From assembly GCF_021698975.1 (NCBI RefSeq), contig NZ_SSXA01000026.1, positions 40,946-104,945 of the forward strand: DNA of 64,000 nt, read 5' to 3'. The translations under genes and the position numbers were made by a program. Shown here piece by piece: positions 11,489 through 19,525 of the stretch (the stretch's first letter is position 1; every line of letters starts with the position of its first letter). The notes beneath the pieces were generated by a model. It had not been told where the DNA came from. It searched no databases and saw nothing but the letters and a program-made list of their open reading frames with translations. The DNA comes from Blastococcus sp. KM273128 (GTDB taxonomy: Bacteria > Actinomycetota > Actinomycetes > Mycobacteriales > Geodermatophilaceae).

Positions 11489-13912
11489 TCAGTGCACGGT
11501 GACCTCAACCTGCCCAGCCGTCGTCACGAGGACGGTGCCGCGCTGGAAGTCCATCTGCCGGCCGCGGCGGGTGTCGTACTCGCCGCTGGCCGGGAAGCCG
11601 AGGGTCCCGCCCTCGTACCCCGACCGCGCCCAGGCGTCGTAGAACTTCCCGCGGATGGCGTGGGCGCCGGTCGCGGGCGACCAGTACACCGCGCCACCCT
11701 GGAACAGGTTGTAGGCGCCGCCGGGAACGTGGGTCTCGTCGGACACGGGGTAGCCGAGGAAGCCCTGCTCCCAGCCGGTCGCGGCCCACGCGCGGTAGAC
11801 GGCGCCCTTGACCACGCGCGCGCCGGTCTCCCGGGAGGAGTAGACCGACCCGCCCTGGAAGTGCTGGACCCTGCCGTCGGTGCCGCGCGCCAGCGCCAGG
11901 ACGCCGGTCCCGGGGAGGCCGAGGTCCCCCTCCGTCCCACCCCACCGGTTCCACGCCGTCTCGATGGCGCCGGTCACCGCGTGCGCGCCGGTGGCCCGGG
12001 ACCAGTAGACGGCACCGTGCTCGAAGGTGGTGACGGTCCCGGTGCCGCCGGGCAGCGGCGTGGCGTCGGCGGTCGGGTACCCCAGCGGCCCGTTCTCCCA
12101 CCCGCTCGCCGCGAAGGCGGCGTAGGTCGGCCCGGACACCGCGTGCGCACCGGTCGCCGCCGACCAGTAGAGGGAGCCGCCCCGGAAGTGCGCGACCGCC
12201 CCGCGGGTCGCCGTCGTCGCCTGGTCCGTGGCCGGGAAGCCGAGCGGCCCCGTGGGGCCGCCGCGCGCGGCGTACTCGCGGGCGAGCTCACCCGTCAGCG
12301 CGCGGGCGCCCGTACCCGGCGACCAGTAGATGCCACCCCGCTCGAACAGGCTGAAGGTGCCGCCGGGGACGGCCTGCTCGTCGGCCACCGGGTAGCCGAG
12401 CGCGCCGGTCTCGTACCCGGACCGGGCCCAGCGCTCCTGGATGGCGCCCTTGACGAAGTGCAGCCCCGTGCCGGCGGACCGGTAGAGCGCCCCGCCGGCG
12501 AACGCGACGTAGCTGCCGGTGGCGGTGGCCCGCTCCCCGGAGTGGGGGAAGCCCAGGATCCCGGCGTACCCGCCCAGCTGGCTCCACCGGTCGTGGAAGG
12601 CGCCGGTGACGGCGTGCGCCCCGCCGCGCGGCGACCAGTAGATGCGTCCCCCGGTGAACTCGCTGTACGCCCCACCGGGGACGTGCACCTCGTCGGTCGT
12701 CGGGAAGCCGAGCGGCCCCGACTCGTAGCCCTGCCGCCCCCAGGCCGTCCAGATGTCGCCCTTGACGTAGTGGGTGCCCGTGCTCGGGGACCAGTAGAAG
12801 GCGCCGCCCTCGAAGACGCTGTAGGTCCCGCCGGGCACGTTGGTCTCGTCCCGGACCGGGTAGCCCATGAAGCCGCCCTCGTAGCCGAGCCGCGCCCACT
12901 GCGTCCAGATGTCGCCCTTCACGAAGTGCGCGCCCGTGCCAGGGGACCAGTACAGGGCCCCCTTGGTGAAGAGCTGGTAGCAGCCGTTGCGGGGCAGGGT
13001 GCAGTTCGCCGTCGAGGTCGCGTCGCCGAGGACGCCGGTGGCCCCGCCCAGGGAGGCCCACTTGTCGGCGATCGCCGCGCCACCCGGGCTCTGCGTGGAG
13101 CCGAACCAGTCGGTGTAGTACAGCCAGAAGTTGCGGTTGCCGTACGCCGAGCAGTCGTCGCCCGCCCGGTAGCCGGCGGCGAGCGCCGCGGCGTTGGGCT
13201 GGTACGGCGTGTAGTTGTAGAGGCCGGCCGTCGCCACGTTCTGGATGTAGACCTGCCCGGACCCGCAGGCGGCGTCCGGGTGGTAGCGCACGGCCTGGGT
13301 GCGGCCGGCCTTGTGGTTGTAGCTGTTCGGGTTGGCGGCGTAGACCCGGAACTTGCGGGCGGCGCTGTACACCTGGAGGGCCAGCCCCTTGTACGAGGGG
13401 TCGCACGGCGCGGTGTCCGGGCAGCCGTAGCCGAGGGCCTCCTCGTACCGCCGCGGGTTGAGGCTGTACCGGCCGTCGGGCAGCTTGGTCGTGCCGCCCC
13501 GCATGGTGACCAGCGACTGCTCCTTCTGGAGCATCACCAGCAGCACGCGCGGGTTCACGCCGCAGGCCCGGCCCGCCTTCACCAGGATCTGCGCCGCGGT
13601 CTCCGCGCGGGCGCCCTGGTACGCGGCGCAGTAGGCGTCCGCCGCCCGGGTGCCGGTGTCCTGGCGGTAGTCCTTGAGGCACGGCGTGCCGTCCGGCGCC
13701 GGGGTGCAGCCGGCGCCCTTCTGGTCGAGGAAGGTCTGCACCTGCCCGACGTCCATGCTGCCGCCGTCGAAGAACAGCGCGTCGGAGATGATGTTGCCGG
13801 CCGGGTAGGCCCGGGCGTCGGCCGCCGAGGCCGCGGGCGCCGCCACGACCAGCACCGGGCAGAGGACGACCGCGGCGACCAGCGCCGCGACGAGACGGGC
13901 GGCGCGGGTCAC
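11489..13912 (-). CDS. Secreted protein with lysozyme-like N-terminal domain and ten LGFP repeats
   Basis: An 807-residue exported protein. Residues 1-35 are a signal peptide (VTRAARLVAALVAAVVL... ending APAASAADA). Residues about 35-290 form a Cys-containing globular domain; its helix VNPRVLLVMLQKEQSLV looks like the Glu-bearing helix of lysozyme/transglycosylase folds, so a muralytic activity is possible but unproven. The rest is ten LGFP repeats of about 53 residues, each ending near LG[FY]P and containing a GG..YWSP..GAH core. LGFP modules are linked to binding of the arabinogalactan/mycolate envelope in corynebacteria. The start overlaps the upstream small gene as GTGA, which decides it; the longer in-frame reading is not coding. 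Confidence 0.87.
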   Translation of the reverse strand: MTRAARLVAALVAAVVLCPVLVVAAPAASAADARAYPAGNIISDALFFDGGSMDVGQVQTFLDQKGAGCTPAPDGTPCLKDYRQDTGTRAADAYCAAYQGARAETAAQILVKAGRACGVNPRVLLVMLQKEQSLVTMRGGTTKLPDGRYSLNPRRYEEALGYGCPDTAPCDPSYKGLALQVYSAARKFRVYAANPNSYNHKAGRTQAVRYHPDAACGSGQVYIQNVATAGLYNYTPYQPNAAALAAGYRAGDDCSAYGNRNFWLYYTDWFGSTQSPGGAAIADKWASLGGATGVLGDATSTANCTLPRNGCYQLFTKGALYWSPGTGAHFVKGDIWTQWARLGYEGGFMGYPVRDETNVPGGTYSVFEGGAFYWSPSTGTHYVKGDIWTAWGRQGYESGPLGFPTTDEVHVPGGAYSEFTGGRIYWSPRGGAHAVTGAFHDRWSQLGGYAGILGFPHSGERATATGSYVAFAGGALYRSAGTGLHFVKGAIQERWARSGYETGALGYPVADEQAVPGGTFSLFERGGIYWSPGTGARALTGELAREYAARGGPTGPLGFPATDQATTATRGAVAHFRGGSLYWSAATGAHAVSGPTYAAFAASGWENGPLGYPTADATPLPGGTGTVTTFEHGAVYWSRATGAHAVTGAIETAWNRWGGTEGDLGLPGTGVLALARGTDGRVQHFQGGSVYSSRETGARVVKGAVYRAWAATGWEQGFLGYPVSDETHVPGGAYNLFQGGAVYWSPATGAHAIRGKFYDAWARSGYEGGTLGFPASGEYDTRRGRQMDFQRGTVLVTTAGQVEVTVH

Positions 13913-14358
13913 CGGACGTCCAGGGCGGTCTCCGGCGACGTGACCGCGGTCGTGGCCGACTGATAACGCAGAGTTGCCGCCCATGTACCGGAGGTTACCT
14001 GCGGATCGTCGATCTGGAGCCAACCGCAGGCCGTCGTCGTCGCGTCGGCGGTGGCGGGACGGGAGGCCTCGAGGCGCACGCCCCCCTTCTCGAGGGTGAG
14101 GGTGCACTCCCCGCCGTCCTCCACGATGCCGCTCACGTAGCCGGCGACCTCCGCACCGGTCCCCGGCGACCACTCGGCCGCGGTGACGACGACCTCGACC
14201 GGCGCGGGCAGCGGCTCCGCGTCCCCGAAGGCGACCGGCGTGTCCGCCTCCCGCGTCGCCGTGACGACCACGACCGCCGCGATCCCGAGCAGCGCGGCAC
14301 CCGCGAGCACCAGGACGGTGGTGCGTGCGCGCGTGCGGCCGGTTGCGGTGCTGCCCAT
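13909..14358 (-). CDS. Small membrane-anchored or secreted protein, unknown function
   Basis: A 149-residue protein I do not recognise. Residues 13-34 are hydrophobic (TTVLVLAGAALLGIAAVVVV), after a short Arg-rich start, so it is either anchored with its bulk outside or secreted. Residues 45-149 are strand-rich with two Cys (ECTLTLE and TACGWLQ) that could form a disulfide, resembling an Ig-like sandwich. GGAGCGG precedes the ATG. It sits between two LGFP genes, 46 nt from the amidase and overlapping the ten-repeat protein, which suggests it helps that protein at the cell surface. Confidence 0.75.
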   Translation of the reverse strand: MGSTATGRTRARTTVLVLAGAALLGIAAVVVVTATREADTPVAFGDAEPLPAPVEVVVTAAEWSPGTGAEVAGYVSGIVEDGGECTLTLEKGGVRLEASRPATADATTTACGWLQIDDPQVTSGTWAATLRYQSATTAVTSPETALDVR

Positions 14359-14404
14359 GGGTCTCCGCTCCTCGTGGTCGTCCTGCCGGGTCCGGTCCCG
14401 GGCG

Positions 14405-16373
14405 TCAGTTCGTGGTGACCGTGGCCCTGCCGAGGACGTCGACGGTGATGGAGCCCCGCTGGAACTCGACCCGGCTGCCGCCGGAGTAGGCCGTCGCCTC
14501 GGCCGTCGGGAAGCCGAGCGCCCCGCGCTCGGCCCCCACCTGCAGGTAGGTCTCGTAGACCGCTCCGGCCACCACCCGGGCACCGGTGGACGGCGACCAG
14601 TAGATCGCCCCACCCGTGAAGCGGCCGACCGCGCCGCCGGTGGTGTTGATCTCGTCCTGGGTCGGGAAGCCAAGCAGCCCGCTCTCGTAGCCGCTGCGCG
14701 CCCACCGCTCGTAGATGGCGCCCTTCACGAAGTGCGCGCCGGTGGACGGCGACCAGTAGATCGCCCCACCGGTGAACAGGCTGAAGCTGCCGCCGCGCAC
14801 GTTGGTCGGGGTAGCCGAGCATCCCGGTCTCCCAGCCGTTGCGGGCCCAGGTGTCGAAGATCGCGCCCTTCACCACGTGCGCCCCGGTGGCCGGGGACCA
14901 GTAGATGCCCCCGCCGCTGAAGCTCACGTACTTGCCCTGGTTGCGCCAGGTCGACCGCTCGTCGCTCGAGGGGGCACCCACGGCCGCGGGACCGCCCCAC
15001 GCCAGGTACTTGTCCAGCAGCGGGCCGTTCAGCAGGACGGTCGCGCCGGTGGAGGGGCTCCAGTAGATGCGGCCCTTCGCGTACACCTGCCAGGAGACGT
15101 CTCCGGAGGACTGCAGCTGCCCCACGGGCGACCCCAGGGACGCCGTCCCACCCGCCGCGGCGAGCCGCTCGGCCATGTCGTCGGCCAGGTTGGGCATGCG
15201 GTCGACGACCTGCGCCCGGATGCCCGGCAGCTCGGCGTAGCCGTACCGGCCGGGGCAGGCCGTGCTGCCGACGTCCCGGTGCCCGAAGAGCGTGGGCAGC
15301 GTGACCGCCGTCCCGGCGCTGTACTTGGACGTGCCGCCGCCTCGCGACGTCAGCCGCGTCGTGCCGGCGGGGTCGATGCCGTAGAGGGAGAACTTCCACG
15401 CCACGATCGCGGCGACCGCGTCGACCATCGGCCGCGTCGTCGGGGCCGTCTCGTAGTTGCCGAGCATCGAGACGCCGAAGGTGCCGGTGTTGAAGCCCCC
15501 GGCGTGGGCGCCGATGACCGTGCTCGCCAGGCCGCCGGCCCGGCCCTCCCACAGCCGGCCGAACTTGTCGACGATGACGTTGTAGCCGATGTCGCCCCAG
15601 CCGAGGCTGACCGCGTGGTAGCGGTAGATCGACCGCATCATCGCGGGCACCTGCTCGGCGGTGTAGTTGTTGGTGTCCGCCGTGTGGTGCAGCGTCGCCG
15701 CCTGGATGGTGGGCGCGTACTCCGGGTCCCAGGTGCGGAACCCCTCGTCGGCCCCCCACTGGGCGCGCGAGTAGACGTGCGGCATGGCCGCCGCTGCGTG
15801 CGCGGTGTCCTGGATCGCCGGCGCGGTGAGCGAGCCGTCGGCCTCGCTGGTGCCCGGGTCGACGAGGTCCAGCTGGACGTCGACGGGCGCGGCGCCGGAC
15901 CGCGTGACGAGCTCGACCTCGACACCGGTGCTGGGGCCGGTCCACAGCGGCGACGTCCCCCCGCGCCGCTCCCCTGCCCCGCCGTCGTGCCCGGCATCCG
16001 CCCCGGCGTCCTCCGTGCCGACCTCGGTCCACGCGCCCCACCCGCCGTCCGAGACCTGCACGCGGACCTGCACGAGCACGTCGGTCACCGCGGGGTCGTA
16101 GGCCCAGGTGACGCCGACGAGCGAGAACGGCGCGACGTCGGTGCGGCTCACGGTCAGGGCCGGCGCCGTGTCCGGGACGCCCTCCACCGGCACGGTCGTG
16201 CCGGTCTGCACGTCGGCCTCCGGCGCCGGCGCGTCGACCGAACCCAGGGCCACCTCCTCCGTCGCGGTGGTGACCGGCGCGGCCTCGGGGCCGTCCTCCG
16301 CGTAGACCGGGCCGACGAGGACGACCCCCGTGAAGGCCGTGAAGGCGATGAGGCCCGTGGTGAATCGGCGCAC
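14405..16373 (-). pseudogene. PGRP-type N-acetylmuramoyl-L-alanine amidase with LGFP repeats, frameshifted
   Basis: A signal peptide (GTG at 16373 with GAGGG 9 nt upstream) leads to a strand-rich region, then an Amidase_2/PGRP domain with zinc ligands in LHHTADTNNY and GHRDVGSTACPG, which cuts the peptide from peptidoglycan. LGFP repeats follow. After GWETGMLGYP the reading frame breaks near 14807. The expected TNVRGGSFSLF and two further repeats continue in another frame to a stop at 14405. Aligned to sister repeats, 12 nt are replaced by 1, a net loss of 11 nt. Unshifted, the frame would run into the next gene and add about 220 unrelated residues. Either a real truncation or a repeat-related sequence error. 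Confidence 0.82.
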
Positions 16374-16742
16374 GAAGCGGTTCCCTCTCGTGGTCAACGG
16401 GCGGAGCTCCTCCGGTGGGGGGAGGAACGGACGTCTGCTAGTTCCTTCGTCAGGGAGCAGCCGGCCCTTGAGCCCATCGGGCAAGTTGCCACGCGCGGGG
16501 GCGCCGGTCGTGGTGGCCGCCCCGGCCCCGGGGTGGCGTGTGACTGGTGGGCCTGCTGCGCACGCCCGGGGCGCGCTGGGCGGGGGCGGCTCGGGGGACG
16601 AGACGGCCCTGTGTCGGAGAGGCTGCCCGGCTCCTGCGCGTGTCTAGTGTTTGCCGCGTCCAGCAGGAAATCGTCACACCCCGTCCACCGGTCGCCCTCG
16701 GGCCGACGGCGGACGTCGACCACGCCCCGAGGTGAGGACCAC
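16374..16742. other. 369-bp divergent intergenic region
   Basis: Lies between the amidase (leftward) and the LCP gene (rightward) and holds no convincing reading frame. A GAGAGGG site precedes the amidase and GGTGAGG (16731-16737) precedes the LCP gene. TAGTGT at 16645-16650 is a possible -10 for the LCP gene, giving a leader of about 85 nt, but no matching -35 is seen. Confidence 0.5.
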
Positions 16743-18281
16743 GTGAGCCGAGACCGGCACGAGCACGACCGCCCGGCCGGGCGACCGCTCCCCCCGCGCC
16801 TCGACCCCCGGGCGGGTCGCCCGCCCCGCGCCCGGGCCGGCGCCCCGAGCGGTGAGCCCACGTCCCGCCGGCGCACCGGTGGCCTCGCCGTCGCCGCGCG
16901 CGTCGTCGCCGGGCTGCTCGCGGTCGTCCTGCTCACGGGGTCCGGGTGGGGCTGGTACCTCGGCCAGGTGGCCGCCGCCACGGTCAACCGCACCGACGCG
17001 ATCCCCGCGGAGGGCAACGAGGGCTCCGGGCGGGCCGGCGAGGCCATGAACCTGCTGCTGGTCGGCAACGACAGCCGGAGCGCGCTGAGCGACGACCAGC
17101 TCGCCGAGCTCAACGCCGGCACCGACTCCGGCGTGAACACCGACACGATGATCCTGGTGCACGTGCCGGCGGACGGGTCGCGGGCGTCGTTCGTCTCCTT
17201 CCCGCGGGACTCCTACGTCCAGATCCCCGGCTACGGCAAGGACAAGCTCAACGCCGCCTACGCCTACGGCTACCAGGAGGTCGACGAGAGCGCCGGCGAG
17301 AGCGCCCGCCAGGCGGGCGGCGCCCAGCTGCTGGTCCAGACGATCAGCCGGCTCACCGGCCTGAAGATCGACCACTACGCCGAGGTCGACCTGCTCGGCT
17401 TCTTCAACCTCGCCTCGGTCGTGGGCGGCGTGGAGGTCAACCTCTGCGAGGCGGTCGACGACTCCTTCTACTCCGGCGCGGTGTTCCCCGCCGGCCCGCA
17501 GACGATCAGCGGTGCCGATGCGCTGAAGTTCGTCCGGCAGCGCCACGGCCTGCTGCGCGGCGACTTCGACCGCATCATCCGCCAGCAGGTCTTCATCGCC
17601 GGCGTGCTGCGCAAGATGCTCTCCGACGAGGTGCTGCTGGACCTCGGCAAGCAGCGCGAGCTCGTCCAGGCCGCGGCCGAGTCCCTGACCGTGGACGAGA
17701 ACCTGGACCTGCTGCGGCTGGCCGAGCAGATGCAGTCGGTCACCGCCGGGAGCATCGAGTTCCAGACCATCCCCTACGTCGGGACCGACCGGGACGCCCA
17801 GAACCGCTCGATCATCCGGCTGGAGGACGAGGACACGCTGCACGACTTCTTCGCGCAGCTGTCTGCCGAGCCTGAGCCCGAGGCCCCGGCCACGACCGAG
17901 CCGCCGCGGACCGTGGACCCCTCGGCGGTGACCGTCGACGTCTACAACGGTTCGGGGACCCCCGGCCTGGCCGCGGAGGCCGCCACCGCGCTGACCGGGG
18001 CCGGCTTCGCGGTCGGCAGCACCGGGAACGCCTCCTCCATGGACCACGAGCAGACCGAGATACGCCACGCCCCCGGGGACGAGGACCTGGCCGCGACCGT
18101 CGCCGGGGCGATCCCCGGCGCGGTCCCCGCGGAGAGCGCGGACGCGGTCAGCGGTACCGTCCAGCTCGTGCTGGGCAGCGACTTCAACGGGGTCGGTCAG
18201 GCGGTGACCCCGCAGGCGCCCGCCGAGGAGGTCACCGGCGAGGACGCGCGCACCGCCGCGGACACCACCTGCATCAACTGA
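16743..18281 (+). CDS. LytR-CpsA-Psr family glycopolymer transferase
   Basis: Predicted to attach glycopolymers (here arabinogalactan or a similar chain) from the lipid carrier to peptidoglycan outside the membrane. The 512-residue protein has a basic Pro/Arg-rich cytoplasmic start, one membrane helix at about 48-72, an LCP domain (NDSRS at 109-113, NTDTMILVHVPADG at 132-145, SFPRDSYVQIPG near 152-163 with the substrate-binding Arg), an acidic Pro-rich linker, and a C-terminal LytR_C domain from about 397 (VTVDVYNGSGTPGLA). It matches CpsA (Rv3267) in position and layout. GGTGAGG lies 5 nt before the GTG. The stop overlaps the next ATG by one base. Confidence 0.92.
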   Translation: MSRDRHEHDRPAGRPLPPRLDPRAGRPPRARAGAPSGEPTSRRRTGGLAVAARVVAGLLAVVLLTGSGWGWYLGQVAAATVNRTDAIPAEGNEGSGRAGEAMNLLLVGNDSRSALSDDQLAELNAGTDSGVNTDTMILVHVPADGSRASFVSFPRDSYVQIPGYGKDKLNAAYAYGYQEVDESAGESARQAGGAQLLVQTISRLTGLKIDHYAEVDLLGFFNLASVVGGVEVNLCEAVDDSFYSGAVFPAGPQTISGADALKFVRQRHGLLRGDFDRIIRQQVFIAGVLRKMLSDEVLLDLGKQRELVQAAAESLTVDENLDLLRLAEQMQSVTAGSIEFQTIPYVGTDRDAQNRSIIRLEDEDTLHDFFAQLSAEPEPEAPATTEPPRTVDPSAVTVDVYNGSGTPGLAAEAATALTGAGFAVGSTGNASSMDHEQTEIRHAPGDEDLAATVAGAIPGAVPAESADAVSGTVQLVLGSDFNGVGQAVTPQAPAEEVTGEDARTAADTTCIN

Positions 18282-19078
18282 TGGACGCCGCAGCCACCCC
18301 GGCGGACCTGCTCGCGCAGGCCCTGCGCCGGTCCCCCGCCACCCCGCTGGTGACCTGGTACGACGACGCCGGCGGGGAGCGGGTGGAGCTCTCCGCGACG
18401 ACCCTGGCGAACTGGGTGGCGAAGACGGCGAACCTCCTGCAGGAGGAGTTCGACGTGGCGCCCGGCAGCTGGGTCGTGGTGGCGCTCCCCGTGCACTGGC
18501 AGACCGCCGCCGTCCTGCTGGCGGTGTGGAGCTGCGGCGCGGCCGTGCTGGACACCGCCGCCGAGGAGGACCACGCCCTCGACGGGGCCGACGTCGTGCT
18601 CGCCGCGCAGGAGCGCCTCGCCCCGCTGGAGGAGCAGGGCGTCGAGGAGCTGCTGGGTCTCTCCCTGCACCCGCTGGGCATGGGCATGAGCGGCTACTCG
18701 GGCCCCGCCCGCGACTTCGCGCTGGAGGTGCGGGTGCACGGCGACGTCTTCGCGCCGTGGTCCCCGCCGCAGCCCGCGGACGCCGGTCTGGTGACCGGCG
18801 GTCTCGAGCTCTCCCTCGGCGACCTCGTGACGACCGCCGGCCGGCTCGCGGACCGCCTCGGCATCACCGCGGGCGACCGGCTGCTCGTCGACGCCGACGT
18901 GGCCGCCGAGGCCGGGCCGGCGGCGTGGCTGCTCGCCCCGCTGGCCGCCGGGGCGTCGATCGTCCTGCTCCGCTCCCCCGACCCGCAGACACTGCCCCGC
19001 CGGGCGGCCGCGGAGCGCGTGACGGCCACCATGGGTGTCCGGGTCGAGGGCGTCCGCGAGCTGGGCCGCGCCGGCTGA
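18281..19078 (+). CDS. TIGR03089 family protein (acyl-CoA synthetase-like)
   Basis: A 265-residue protein of the actinobacterial TIGR03089 family, which looks like a shortened N-terminal half of AMP-forming acyl-CoA synthetases (LVTWYDDAGGERVELS, LANWVAKTANLLQEEF). It lacks the ATP-binding signature and the C-terminal lid, so it is unlikely to be an active ligase. It is translationally coupled to the LCP gene (TGATG), the same arrangement as Rv3267-Rv3268. That conserved pairing points to a role with cell-wall polymer ligation, but no function is established. Confidence 0.82.
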   Translation: MDAAATPADLLAQALRRSPATPLVTWYDDAGGERVELSATTLANWVAKTANLLQEEFDVAPGSWVVVALPVHWQTAAVLLAVWSCGAAVLDTAAEEDHALDGADVVLAAQERLAPLEEQGVEELLGLSLHPLGMGMSGYSGPARDFALEVRVHGDVFAPWSPPQPADAGLVTGGLELSLGDLVTTAGRLADRLGITAGDRLLVDADVAAEAGPAAWLLAPLAAGASIVLLRSPDPQTLPRRAAAERVTATMGVRVEGVRELGRAG

Positions 19079-19096
19079 TCCGGTCACTCCTCCACC

Positions 19097-19112
19097 GCGC
19101 CCGGGCGGGCGC
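19097..19112. terminator. Possible short hairpin between convergent genes
   Basis: GCGCCCG and CGGGCGC flank a 2-nt loop in the 33-bp gap between the TIGR03089 gene and the coiled-coil gene. Short and without a T tract, so only suggestive. Confidence 0.3.
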
Positions 19113-19525
19113 TACAGGGTGTCGGGGCGCAGCCGCCCGAGGGCTGCGGGGTCGATCTCCCGGTCGTGGAGCGGGATGACGAGCTCGGTCACCACGTCCA
19201 CCAGCTCGGCCACCCGGAGGTTGAGCCGCCGCGACTCCTCGAGACCGTCGCGCAGCACGACGTTGTAGGCCTCGGCCGCGTCGAGGCGCCGCTGCAGCTC
19301 GTCCACGCGCTCCCGCAGGGAGCCGACCTCGGTCCTGGTCTCGGCGAGCTCCCGGTGGAGCTCCGTGACGCCGTCCCGCTGGCCCTGGCTCTGCGCCGCC
19401 AGCGCCTCCACCTCGCCGCGCAGCTCGAGGGCGGCGGGCGCGAGGGCGCGGCGGAGCGGGTAGGCCAGCCGCTGCACGACCACCCGACGCCCGCGGTCCC
19501 ACGTCGTCCCGGCCTGATCGGTCAT
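19112..19525 (-). CDS. Small coiled-coil protein, DUF6752-like
   Basis: A 137-residue protein. After a basic start (GRRVVVQRLAYPLRRALAP), residues 38-85 are a clear heptad-like coiled coil (ELRGEVEALAAQ, RELAETRTEVGSLRERVDEL), then a short hydrophobic tail (LVDVVTELVIPL). Similar small coiled-coil proteins occur beside actinobacterial glycan genes. It overlaps the stop of the LicD-methyltransferase gene as ATGA and has GGAGGG upstream, so the two are made together. It probably acts as a partner or scaffold for that enzyme. The family label is tentative. Confidence 0.75.
   Translation of the reverse strand: MTDQAGTTWDRGRRVVVQRLAYPLRRALAPAALELRGEVEALAAQSQGQRDGVTELHRELAETRTEVGSLRERVDELQRRLDAAEAYNVVLRDGLEESRRLNLRVAELVDVVTELVIPLHDREIDPAALGRLRPDTL

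Noticed and set aside
11489..13090. Tandem repeats considered as CRISPR
   Set aside because: Periodicity is about 160 nt of translated LGFP units with no constant repeat and spacer structure.
11405..13963. 852-codon open frame antisense to the ten-repeat LGFP gene
   Set aside because: Repetitive Arg/Gly/Val composition mirrors the LGFP repeats; no start context or known domain.
14772..16742. Long N-terminal extension of the LCP protein
   Set aside because: This part lies antisense to the amidase and lacks any domain. The GTG at 16743 with GGTGAGG is the real start.
18281..19078. Active acyl-CoA synthetase
   Set aside because: Too short at 265 residues and missing the AMP-binding signature and C-terminal lid.
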